This document shows, piece after piece, positions 7,009 through 18,500 of a stretch of 54,944 nucleotides of DNA. A model generated the notes under the pieces. The model ran no database searches. It had not been told where the DNA came from and saw only the letters and a list, made by a program, of their open reading frames with translations. Made by a program: the position numbers and the translations under genes. Positions within the stretch are counted from its first letter, which is position 1, and each line of letters starts with the position of its first letter. Source of the DNA: Rhodococcus sp. G-MC3 (GTDB lineage Bacteria > Actinomycetota > Actinomycetes > Mycobacteriales > Mycobacteriaceae); contig NZ_JASISW010000031.1 of NCBI RefSeq assembly GCF_030063335.1, positions 1-54,944 of the forward strand. The letters run 5' to 3'.

Positions 7009-8582
7009 TCTTTGTATCTTCTGGACGTGGGTGCGGTGCCATTCTGCGGCGTCGAGTCAGACGTGCGGGTTGAGACCGACGTCGACGCGGCACCGGCCGC
7101 TGATCTTGCGGCGCCATGCGCCGCGGTGGGTGCCTCGGGTGCAGCGGGTTCCGGAGTCGAACTGGTTCCATCCCATGCTGTCGACACCGTTCCCGGTGCT
7201 ACAGGATGGGGTGTCTGACGAGGGATCGACTTGTCCGTCTCGTAGTAGTACGAGTAGTTGTCGCCGCCCTTGCGCCCGCTCGGCATCATCGTGAACACGG
7301 CGCCGAGGATGTGCGCGCCGATCGTTTCCAGGTTTCCGACAGCCCGGGCGACCTCGCTTTCGCTCGTATGTCCAAATCGCGCGACGATGAGCGCGCCGTC
7401 ACTGTGGGTGGTGAGCAGCGCAGAGTCCGTCACGGGCAGCAGAGGTGCGCCGTCGACGATGACGTAGTCGAAGCGACCGCGCAGTTCCTCGATGATCCGC
7501 CTCGACGCTTCCGAGCCGAGCAGCTCGGACGGGTTCGGCGGCAGTGGACCCGACGCGAGCACCTCCAGGCCTTCGAAACTGGTGGGCTGCATCACGTCCG
7601 ACAGGCCGGCTTGACCGGCGAGAACCGTGGACAGGCCGACGGAACCGATCAAACCCATGTATTTGGAGACGCGTGGGCGTCGGAGATCGCCCTCGACGAG
7701 CGCAACGTGGTGTCCGGCCTCGGCGAGTGCGAGCGCAAGGTTGACTGCCACGGTGGTCTTGCCTTCGGCAGGCACAGCGCTGGTGACGACGATGACGCGC
7801 GGCGGGTGATCGACTTCGAGGAACTGGAGGTTGGTGCGGAGCTCTCGGTATGCCTCGGCGCTCGGCGAGTGCGCGACGCCGAACTGAACGATCGCGGCTT
7901 CCTTGAGCGTCTTGTCGAAGGGCAGAGATCCGACGAGCGGTGTCTTGGCGACGGCTTCGAGCTTGCTACGCGACTTGATGGTGTTGTCGAGACGATCGCG
8001 CAGCACCGCCAGAGCGATGCCGAGCAGCAGGCCGACAGCCGCGCCCAGTGCCAGGTTGCGTGTGGTCTTCGGGCTGATCGGCGTCGCCGATTCCTGTGCC
8101 TGCTCCACCAGCCGGACTCCGGCTGCGGGTGATCCGCCGTCCTCGGGGGTTTCCAGCTCACGCACGAGAGTGGTCAGCTGGGTCGCCAGGGAGTTGGCGA
8201 TGTCACGGGCCACAGCGGGTGAATCGTCGACGACGCAGGTGTCGAGCAACACGGTGTCCGGCGTGGATTTCGCCGTCACCTTCGAGGCAAGCGCAGACGG
8301 GGACATGTCGAGACCGAGCTCGTCGATGGTCCGTGCGGCGAGCGTCTCACCGGTAACGAGCTCGGAGTACGACGCAACGCGCTGCTGCGAGAACAGGTTG
8401 CCCTGGTAGGACTCGGTCACGGTCGATCCGCCCGACGTCGAGACGAAGACTCGACTGCACGACTGATAGGTCGGCGTCGTGAGCAGAGAAACAGCGAGTG
8501 CCCCCAGCACCGCGACTGCAACCGTTACGACGATGATCATCCATCGTGTTCGCAGGATCTGGAGGTAGTCCTGGATTTCCAC
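7005..8582 (-). CDS. Wzc/CpsD-type polysaccharide co-polymerase tyrosine autokinase
   Basis: A Wzz-type chain-length domain fills residues 1-200, with membrane helices near 15-35 (MIIVVTVAVAVLGALAVSLL) and 178-195 (LALGAAVGLLLGIALAVL). The cytoplasmic BY-kinase domain follows: Walker A VPAEGKTTVAVNLA, an A' motif VALVEGDLRRP (first Asp of the usual DxD is Glu, then Gly), and Walker B DYVIVDGAP. A tyrosine cluster (NYSYYYETD, about 418-426) precedes a Ser/Thr/Pro-rich tail. Such kinases control length and export of Wzy-polymerised polysaccharide. The start is GTG 8582 after AGGGAG. It sits 63 bp after the cyclopropane synthase gene and overlaps the protease gene. Confidence 0.9.
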   Translation of the reverse strand: MEIQDYLQILRTRWMIIVVTVAVAVLGALAVSLLTTPTYQSCSRVFVSTSGGSTVTESYQGNLFSQQRVASYSELVTGETLAARTIDELGLDMSPSALASKVTAKSTPDTVLLDTCVVDDSPAVARDIANSLATQLTTLVRELETPEDGGSPAAGVRLVEQAQESATPISPKTTRNLALGAAVGLLLGIALAVLRDRLDNTIKSRSKLEAVAKTPLVGSLPFDKTLKEAAIVQFGVAHSPSAEAYRELRTNLQFLEVDHPPRVIVVTSAVPAEGKTTVAVNLALALAEAGHHVALVEGDLRRPRVSKYMGLIGSVGLSTVLAGQAGLSDVMQPTSFEGLEVLASGPLPPNPSELLGSEASRRIIEELRGRFDYVIVDGAPLLPVTDSALLTTHSDGALIVARFGHTSESEVARAVGNLETIGAHILGAVFTMMPSGRKGGDNYSYYYETDKSIPRQTPHPVAPGTVSTAWDGTSSTPEPAAPEAPTAAHGAARSAAGAASTSVSTRTSDSTPQNGTAPTSRRYKE

Positions 8583-8645
8583 TTGGGGCTCCCTAATGAG
8601 TTCGTAAGCTGTTCTATCGTTACATGCATCGGCCTTCTCGGTGCG

Positions 8646-9524
8646 TCAACTCATGCTCGTCGACTCCGGTTTCAGCGTGAATTGCACGACGTCTATCCGG
8701 CCGTCCTTGAAACGCGACGAGCATCCGGTGAGGTAGTGAATGTAGCGGTCGTAGTTCTCTTCCGACGACAGCTCGATCGCATCCTCGCGAGCAGCGACCA
8801 GTTTCTCGGTCCACTCGTCGAGCGTGCGCGCGTAGTGCGGGCCGAGTGCATGCTGGCGTTCGACACCGAAGCCTGCCTCCACGGACTTGGCGACCACCAT
8901 GTCGGACTGCGCCAACTGGCCGCCGGGGAAGATCTCCCGCATGATGAAACGCACGAAGTGCGCGTCGTCTCGGGTGAAGACCACCCCGCTTGCCAGTACC
9001 TCCGCGATGGGTCTCATCACGATGGTATGCAACAACATTCGGCCGTCCGCCGGTAGCACCGAGCGGCACTTCTCGAAGAATGCCGAGTACCGTTGCCGCC
9101 GGAAGTGCTCGAACGCACCGATGCTGACGATGCGGTCCACCGGTTGATCGAATTCTTCCCAGCCCTGCAGCCGGATGTCGACGGTTCGGGTGCGCGGCTG
9201 GTCCGCAAAGACGGTGCGAGCATGGTCGAACTGATTCTGGCTCAGCGTCAGACCGATTACGTTCACGTCGTACTTCTCTACCGCCCGCTGCGCCAATGCT
9301 CCCCAGCCGCAGCCGATGTCGAGCAATGTCATGCCCGGTTGCAGATCCAGCTTTCCGAGAGCGAGGTCGATCTTGGCAATCTGCGCCTCTTCGAGCGTCA
9401 TATCGTCGCGTTCGAAATACGCGCAGCTGTACGTCATGCTCGGATCGAGGAAAAGTCGAAAGAACTCGTCCGACAGATCGTAGTGAGCCTGCACGTTTTC
9501 CACGTACGGTTCGAGAGCTCTCAT
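8646..9524 (-). CDS. cyclopropane mycolic acid synthase-family SAM methyltransferase
   Basis: At 292 residues it has the full length of the CmaA/PcaA/MmaA family. It contains VQAHYDLSDEFFRLFLDPSMTYSC-type opening residues (about 10-34), the SAM-binding LLDIGCGWGALA (about 68-79), GLTLSQNQ and SIGAFEHF (about 130-138). These enzymes add a methylene or methyl group from SAM to double bonds of mycolic or other fatty acyl chains. Its ATG overlaps the TGA of the NRPS gene (ATGA), an unusual coupling that suggests it acts on a lipid attached to or co-produced with the NRPS peptide. Action on cell mycolates is the alternative. Confidence 0.9.
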   Translation of the reverse strand: MRALEPYVENVQAHYDLSDEFFRLFLDPSMTYSCAYFERDDMTLEEAQIAKIDLALGKLDLQPGMTLLDIGCGWGALAQRAVEKYDVNVIGLTLSQNQFDHARTVFADQPRTRTVDIRLQGWEEFDQPVDRIVSIGAFEHFRRQRYSAFFEKCRSVLPADGRMLLHTIVMRPIAEVLASGVVFTRDDAHFVRFIMREIFPGGQLAQSDMVVAKSVEAGFGVERQHALGPHYARTLDEWTEKLVAAREDAIELSSEENYDRYIHYLTGCSSRFKDGRIDVVQFTLKPESTSMS

Positions 9525-12500
9525 CGTGCCACTCCTTCCGTGACCGCTACTGTGCCGATTACTCGGCCTACTGCGCGGGCGCCTATTTCACCCAACATGT
9601 CCTCGTGCTCGACGTCGACGCGGTGGACCGTGATCGGCCCGTCGACGAAGTCGTTCCATTGGCCCGCACCGATCGAGTCCCGGGCGGCCATGTAGGTCAT
9701 TTCGCCCTTGAATACCCGAGGCCGATACAACGACACCCACCTCGGCGCTTCGGCGACCGGGGCGTACATCTTCTCGAGGTGACCTGCACCAAGGAATCCG
9801 AGTTCACTTCTGTCGTAACGAAGTTGCGCCGCAATGCCTTCGAAGGAGCTGCCCGCGACTCCGAGTTGAGAAGCCAAATCTTCGATGCCGAACTCTGCCG
9901 CATCTGCGGGCGCCGACAGCAGTGAATCGACTTCCACGAGCATCGATATCTCTTCACCCTCGGCTTGCAATTCCGCTGCCACGGCGTGTGCGATGACGCC
10001 GCCGAGCGACCACCCGAGCAGGTGGTACGGCCCGTGGGCTTGAACGGCCCGAATTTCGCGGACGTACCGGCTCGCGAATTCCTCGATGGACGAAGGAGAT
10101 TGCTCGTCGTCAGCGATGCCAGGTATCTGCAGCCCGTACACGGGGCGATCCGTCTCACCGAGCAGAGCCAGGTAACTCCACGCGATTCCGATGGCGGGGT
10201 GCACGCAGAACAGCGGCGCTCCTGTGCCATCAGCGCGTAGCGGCAACAGAACGTCGAAGACACCGCTCGTAAGATCACTATCGGCGGCAACACCGTCCGC
10301 TCCCGCCTCCAGCTTCGACGCAAGGGCCCCGACCGTCGGGAACATCAGCAGTGCGCTGACGGGAACGGGGCGTGAGAGCTCCTCCCCCAGTGCATCTGTC
10401 ACCTGAACTACAGACAGCGAGTGCCCACCGAGATCGAAAAAGTTGTCGTCGACGCCGATGTTGCCGACCGGCACATCGAGCACGTCGGCGAAGGCGCTGC
10501 GAACGAGGAGTTCGAGCGGGGTCGACGGCGCGATCCACTCCGCCGACGGCAGCGACGGCGTCGGCAACGAGGCCACATCAACTTTGCCGGACAGCGTAAT
10601 CGGAAGAGCATCGACGGCCGTCACCGTACTGGGAACCATGAACGCAGGCACTGTCCGAGCCAGGAAGGCTCGCACGGCGCGCGGTTCCGCATCCCCGACG
10701 ACGTACGCCGCGAGTGTTCCTGCATGCCCGACGACGCAGGCCTGCTGGACATCAGGATGCCTCAGCACGGCGGCTTCCACCTCGGCGAGCTCGACGCGGT
10801 GTCCTCGAATCTTCACCTGGGAGTCTGCCCGGCCCACGAACTCGAGCTCGGAGCGTCCGTCCATCTCGATCCAACGAACGAGGTCGCCGGTGCGATACAG
10901 CCTTTCGCCAGGCGTTCCCAGTGCGTTGGCCACGAAGTGCGTTGCGCTCAGACCCGGCTGACCGATGTACCCCTGCGCGAGCCCTGCACCGCCAAGGAAC
11001 AGCTCACCCACCACGTTGGCACCGACTGGACGCAGACGAGCGTCGAGAACGACGGCATCGAACCCTCGCACGGGCTCGCCGATGGTCACGACGCCTCCTC
11101 GCGGCTGCTTCGTCGTGCAGGTACCCATGATCGTTGTCTCGGTCGGGCCGTAGGCGTTGAACACTGCTCGGCCGGGCGACCAACGCTGCAGCAGCTGCGA
11201 ATTCACGGCCTCGCCGGCCATGATGACAACGCGGAGGGACGGGGTGGCGTTCGGATCGGTCACCTGCAGAACCGTCGGCGTGAGGCACGCATGGGTGACG
11301 GAATGCTTGTCGATCAGCGCCTCGAGTTGGCGTCCGGCGTATACCTCGGCAGGCACGATCACTGCCGCCGCGCCTGCCCCGACGGCGAGGAGCATCTCGA
11401 ACACGGAGGCATCGAAGCCGGGCGATGCGAAGTGGAGAACGCGTGAGCTGGGTTCGACGTCGAACAATTCTCGCTGGCTTTGGACCAGGTCGGCAATTCC
11501 TCGGTGCGTCACCCGCACACCCTTGGGTACCCCAGTTGATCCCGAGGTGTAGATGACGTAGGCGACACTGTCGAGAAGCTGTGGTAGGGAGAGGTTCTCG
11601 ACGAGACTGGACGTCGCAGGCGTACCCTCCGACGGGCCCGCGATATCCAGCCAGCCCTCGTGCGCCGACGCGAAACCTGCCGATGCGATTCCGGTAGCAG
11701 GGCGAGCATGCGTCAAGATTTCCTCGACTCGGGCCGCGGGTTGTGTCGGGTCGATCGGCAGATACCCTGCGCCGGTCTTCGCCACCGCCCAGAGTGCGAT
11801 CAGTAGCTCCGCCGACCGCGGCAGGGCGACCGCTACCACACTGCCCGATCCGACACCTGCCCGAATAAGACTGTTGCTCAAGCATGTTGACCGACGATCA
11901 AGCTCCTTGTAGGTCATCGACATGTCGCCGTCGATGACGGCGACATTGTCCGGCCATTGCACAGCGGCCCGCCCGAACAGCGCCCCGAGGGTGTAGTACT
12001 CGTCGGCTCCGTCGCGATGGCCAACAGCGTTTCGGTCGGCTACGACGAAGTCGACGCTTCCCAGTTCGACCTGGGGTGTGACTGCGATCAGTTCGAGCAC
12101 TGCCGTCAACCGCTCGGCAAGGCCGATGCCGACAGAACGCGAAAACCGTTCCCCGGAGTAGCCGAGTCGTCCCAACAGGCCGTCGGCAGTGGCTTCGACG
12201 ACCACTTCGAGGTCGAATTGCGTTGACGCGATTTCGATTCGACGCGGTGTCGAGGCATCGCCGCCCCATTCGAATGTCGGTGAGTCGAGCTGCCCGAATG
12301 CAAGCAGGACCTGAAACAGCGGGTGGCTGTCCACGGTGCGCGCGGGATTCACAGCATCGACGACCCATTCGAACGGCACCGATGCGTTGGCGAATGCGTC
12401 CAGGTCGCGATCTCGGACTTCGACGACAAACTCTTCAAACGTCATGGTCGGCGCAACGGCGGTTCGCAATACGACAGTGCCGACGAACATTCCGACGAGG

Positions 12501-15500
12501 TCGTCGAGCGCCGATTCGGTTCTTCCGGACACGGGCGTACCGATGGCGATGTCCTGGGTTCCGCTCGCCTCGGCCAGCACGGCGGCAAGGGCTGCATGCA
12601 CCACGACGAAGACGGTAGCTCCCAGCCGGTGGGCCAGGGACCGTATGCCGGCGAGAGTGTCGGCGTCGACGCCGAACTCGATCGGTGTGGCGTCCTCAGC
12701 TGGATTCGGGGTACCCGTCGGGAGATCGAGGTACTCGGGCAGGCCGGCGAGGGCAACTCGCCAATAGTCGAGCTGTTCTGCGGCGACGGCGGCGAGGACG
12801 TCCTGCTGCCACACTCGGTAGTCCGCGTAATCGACTGCAAGCGGGGTGAACTCGGGGACGACCCCTGCGAACCGGGCAGTCAACGCTGCGTCGACATCAC
12901 GAGCCAGCGGAGCGAGAGACAAGCCGTCGACGGCGATGTGGTGCGCGACGACGGTGAGCAGCAACTCGTCGCCGCGCCGGGTCACCGCCATCCGCACCGG
13001 CGGCTCGACCGTCAGGTCGAATCCTTCGGTCACCAGCGCTGCTGCATCCGAGTGCCGCTCGTTCATCGAAGAGACCACCGTCTCCGCGTCGATCAGCACG
13101 GCGGCGGGCCCAGCGGGGGTCGACGGGTAGACGGTGCGTAGCGGGATGTGCCGCTCCACGACGTCGGCGATGGCGGTGCGCAGGACATCGAGGTCCGTGT
13201 CGGGCGGCAGCGGCAGCTCGAAGGCGATGTTGTAGGCCGTCGAGGTCGGGTCGTACCGGTTCTGCACCCAGAGTCGGCGTTCGGCGGGCGCGAGAAGCGA
13301 CTGAGCTCGGGCTCCGACGTCGTGCACCAACGCTGGCAGCGGTACGTATTCTTCTGACAGCTTCTCGACGGCGGCGGCGAGTAGGTGCGCGGTAGGTGAT
13401 TCGAAGAGCGTTCGCACGGGAACGTGGGTTCCCAGTGCCGCGCCGATCCTCGTGGCGGCGCGGTTGGCCACGAGTGAGTCTCCACCGAGGACGAAGAAGT
13501 TCGAGTCCGCGGACGGATCGGACACACCGAGGGTGTCGGCGAAGATGCCGAGGATGACCTCTTCGGCCAGCGTCCGCACTGCGGTCGGATCTCCTGTGGC
13601 CGGTAGCGGCGACGGCAATGCTGCAACGTCGACCTTCCCGTTCGATGTCAGGGGAATCCGATCGATCGGTGTGATCACGGACGGCACCATGGCGAGCGGC
13701 AGCTTCTCGAGAAGCCACCGCTTGGCGGCCTGTTCGTCGAGGCCCACCACCCAGGCGAGGATTCTGTTGTCGTTCACTGATGCGACTGCGCCGCGCACGT
13801 CGGGATGCGCGGCCAGGGCAGCTTCGATATCGCCGAGTTCGATTCGCACGCCCCGTATCTGGACTTGTGTATCGATGCGGCCGCGGTAGTCGAGCACACC
13901 GCCGGCGCCGCGCCGGACGAGGTCGCCGGTACGGTAGACGCGCACACCGCCGGGCGCGGCCACGAAGCGTTCAGCTGTCAGCGCGGCTCCGGTGCCGTAG
14001 CCGCGTGCCAGCCCTGAGCCTCCCAGGTACAGCTCGCCGACACCGCCCACCGGAACCTGCTGCAGTCTGCGGTCGAGCACCTGGGCCGACACGTGATCGA
14101 GTGGGCGCCCGATCGTCACCGGACCGGCTGAATCGAGGGGGTCGGTCAACGTCGCGACGACGGTTGCCTCGGTCGGGCCGTAGGCGTTCAACATTCGGCG
14201 ACCCGGAGACCACTCCCGGACCACGTCCGATCCGAGTACGTCGCCTCCCACCGCAATGGTGGTGATACCCGCGACGGGAGGGACGGTGGCCAGCACCGCA
14301 GGCGTCGACAGGTAGTGCGTCACCGACTGCTCGGTGAGGAAGCTCGCAATGGCGTCGCCCTCGACGAGTTCCGGTGGTGCGATCACCATGGTGGCCCCGC
14401 CCCCGAAGGCAAGAACGAGTTCGAGAATCGCTGCATCGAAGTTGGTCGAATATCCTTGCAGCACCCGAGAATCCGGAGTCACGCCGTAGCGCGGAACAAC
14501 CTGTTCGGCAAGCGCATGAACGCTGCCGTGTGTCACGGTGACCGGTTTCGGGGTGCCGGTGGAGCCGGAGGTATGGATGACGTACGCCGGATGCTCGGGC
14601 AGCAGGTTCGCCGTGCGATCACCATCGGCGATGGGTTCGCTGCTGAATTCCGCGGCGTCGGACTCGTTGATCCAGCGGACGCCGGCCTCGGTGCCGCCGA
14701 ACCCGAGTGTGATCCCGTCGAGCATGAGTTCTCTTCGGCTCGTGGGGTAGTGCGGATCGATCGGGACAAACGCTGCACCGGATTTCGCGACGCCGCACAA
14801 TGCGACGATGTAGTCGGCCGACCGCTCCAGAGACAACGCGACGAGACTTTCCGCCCCGGCACCGAGCGAGATGAGCAGGCGTGCAAGCCTGTTCGAGCGC
14901 TGGTCCAGTTGGTGATACGTCACGCGCTCGACGCCGTCGAGCGCGACATCTCGAGCAGTCCCGAGTACGTCCACCAGAGTTCCGCGAGGCGCGGCGGCAG
15001 GCGCACGTTCCCGTTCTGCCACTGCCAGATCGCCGACGATCACATCAGGATTCTCGGCAACGGCGCTGATCACGCCGAGCAATACCTTCGCGAAACCGTC
15101 GACAGTGCTCCGGTCGTACAGGTCGACCGCGTATTCGATCTGCCCGGCCATGCCGTCGGCCGTTTCGGTGAGTACGAGGTTGAGGTCGAATTCGGAGGTG
15201 TGCGTCTCTACCGGGAGTACCGAGACCGGCAGATCCTCCACCGACTGGTGGGGCACGTTGTCGAACGCGAGCATGACCTGGAACAGCGGGTGTCGGTCGA
15301 GGGATCGGTCGGTTGCAAGCGCGTCGACGATCCGCTCGAACGGCAGGTCCGCATGCGCAAAGGCATCGAGGTCCGTGCGCCGCACGGCCGCGACGAGCTC
15401 GGTGAAGGTGCCGTTCGGATTCACCGTCACCGCCAGTGGAACCGTGCCGACAAACATGCCGACCATGTCATCGAGCGCCTCGTGTCCACGGCCCGCGGAG

Positions 15501-18500
15501 GGCGATCCGACGATGGTTCTTGGCGAGTCTCCGAAACGACTCAGCGCAGCGGCGAACGCGGCGTGGACCACCATGAAGGTGGTTGCGTTCAACGTCCGCG
15601 CAACGTCGCGGAGGCGCTCGTGAAGGTCGGCATCGACACGGAATGGCACACCTTCGGTGGTCATCGACTGCACTGCAGGACGCGGTCTGTCCGTCGGCAG
15701 TTCTGCCAGCATCCCGCCGGGCTCTCCCAATACCGTTGTCCAATAATTTAATTGCTCGTCCGCAACGGCGTCGACTACAGCCCGGTTCCACACCGCGTAC
15801 TGGCTGTACTGAGCGGGTAAACGCGGCCACGTCGGCGCGTGCCCTGCGCTGCGGGCAGCATGCGCGATGGTGAAGTCACGCACCAGCGGGTCGATCGACC
15901 AACCGTCGATCGAGATGTGATGAAGAACGATGACCACAACAATCTCTGCTCGCCCCTCGGGCGCGAGGATGGCTGCGCGGATCGGCACTTCGGCTGCTAC
16001 GTCGAATCCCGCTGCCGCTAAGGCGTCGATGGCGTCATCGAGATCAGTGACTGTCTGCGTGGGAATGTCGACGAGAACCGAATCCGACGGGCGCACCACC
16101 TGGCGTGGCCCGTTGCCGTCGTCGGGAAAGTAGGTGCGGAGCGATTCGTGACGTTCCAGCACGTCGCGCAGCGCGAACATCACCAGTACCGGATCGGCCT
16201 GTGCCTGCAGTTGCACCGCTACGGGCATGTTGTAGGCGGGCGAACTGGCGTCGAACTGGTTGAGGAACCACATCCGTTGCTGGGCGTAGGACAGTGGTAT
16301 CCGCTCGGGCAGAACAGTGTCCAATAGCTGAAGCGACACGGGCTGGGCCAGAGAACTGTCGATCGCGGCCGCCACCGCTGCGACGCTCGGAGCGTCGAAC
16401 AGCGCGGGTAGCGACACCGCGGTACCCAGCCTCGCCAGTACGCGCGTCGCGCTCAGTGAATCGCCGCCGAGTTCGAAGAACGTGTCCTCGCGACCGACAC
16501 GTTCGGCACCCAGAACCTCCGAGAACACGGCTGCGACCAGACGTTCCGTGTCGGTCCGGGGTTCGACGAATTCTCTGGCCACCGAGAAGGACGGCGTCGG
16601 TAGTGCACGTCTGTCGAGCTTTCCGCCCGCGGTCATCGGCATCGCTGCAAGTACGACGATGTGGCGTGGAACCATCCATCCGGGAAGGTGGTCACGCAGG
16701 TGTGCGTCCAGGCCGTCACTCGTGCCGGTGACGTAGAGAATCAGTCGATCCTCACGGACCGCGGCCGTCGCAGCGGTCACGCCCGAGAAACTTGTTGCTG
16801 CCGCTTCGATTTCACCGAGTTCGAGGCGGCGGCCCTGCAGCTGTACCTGCGAGTCGCTGCGGCCGAGGTATTCGAGGGTGACTCCATCGATGGACCGTCG
16901 AACAACATCTCCGGTTCGATACAGCCGCACACCACCTGGGCCGGCAACGAACCGCTCCGCTGTGAGACCGGCCTGGCCGTCGTATCCTCGGGCGATGCCG
17001 TCGCCGCCGAGGTAGAGCTCGCCGATTCCGCCGCTCGGCGCGGGCCGCAGGTGGGAGTCGAGTACCGCAGCGCGCACTCCCGGCAGCGGTCCGCCGATGG
17101 TGATGCGCTCCCCGGCAGCCATCGGCGCCGACACCGTCGCCACGACCGTTGCTTCGGTGGGCCCGTATGCGTTGAGCATGGTCCGCTCGGTCGAGGCGAA
17201 TCGGTCGCGGAGTGCGGGTGGGCATTCTTCACCGCCGACGTCGAACACTTCAACCGAATCCAGGTCGCTTGGGGCCAGGGTCGCCAACACCGTCGGCGAG
17301 GTCACGAGGTGCGTGATGCGCTCGCTGGCCAGTAGTTCGGCCAACGCGGGACCGGCGTACACGTCCGCGGGAGCGATCACCAACGTTGCACCCGCCGAGA
17401 ACGCCATCAGAATTTCCTGCACGGACGCGTCGAACACCGGGGACGCGAGGTGTAGCACGCGCGACCGCCCGGTCACCCCGTACCGTTCGATCACGTTTGC
17501 GGCGAGCTGAGACAGCCCGTCGTGAGTGATGCTGACGGCCTTGGGTTTTCCGGTGGAACCGGAGGTGTGGATGACGTAGGCCTCGTTGTCGAGATCGACT
17601 TCCGGCAGCTGATGCTCATTCAGGACAGGTTGGGCAGCGAGAAGATCCTCCACGGCGATCCAGGTACCGGGGAGTGCTTCGACCTTTGCCCGGCTGGTCA
17701 TCCCGAACCTTACGTTCGCATCCCGCATCAGCGATGCGATGCGATCGGCGGGATCCGCCGGGTCCATCGGCACGAACGATGCGCCTGCAGTCGCGACGGC
17801 CCACATGGCCAGCACGGAGTGATACGAACGGTCGAGCGCCACCGCTATGCGCACCTCGGGAGCAGCGCCACGCGCAACAAGCTGGGCAGCAACGTCTTTC
17901 GACACGTTCGTCAACTCGGAGGCTGAATGGTCGACGCCATCCGCGCAGATGACGGCAGTGCTCGCGAGCAGAGTCGTCAGTAATTGAGGAGCGGCGGTGC
18001 GGGTGTCGGCCAGTTCGATGTCCGCAGGCACGGCGCCCTGCACCTGCAGGTCCGATACCGACAGTCCGTCTGGCGCCTCGACCACTGCGCGGAGCAGATC
18101 CAGGAAGCGAGCGTGATGCGCTGCTAGCTCTTCGGTGCTGTACACGGCAGGGTTGCCGAGGAAGTCGACGCGGGTGCTGGCGCCTGCAACTCCGGGGTAG
18201 ACGTTGACCATCATGTCGTCGATCGGTCCGCTGGAGAGCACACGGTACTCGCCGATGACGTCGCCGAGCCGAATTGTGCTGTTGTACATCATGATGTTGA
18301 CCGTCGGACCGAATACTCCGCGCCCAGCAGCACTACTGACACTGCTTCCGGCGGAACGCTGCATGTCTTCGACGCGGAACCTCTGATGCCGCAGGGCTCC
18401 GGTGAGTTCCACCTGGATACGTCGTAGAAGTTCCTCGACGGTCACGCCGGACTCGACGCCGATGCGCAGTGGCACGATGTTGGACATCATTCCGGAGGAG

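Noticed and set aside
13971..14213. Possible gene break inside the NRPS
   Set aside because: The minus-strand frame is continuous for 3298 codons with all core motifs, so no frameshift is needed.
14315..15751. Long plus-strand frame (478 residues) and many others opposite the NRPS gene
   Set aside because: They are mirror frames of high-GC coding sequence. They are Arg/Gly/Asp-rich, lack ribosome-binding sites and have no family features.
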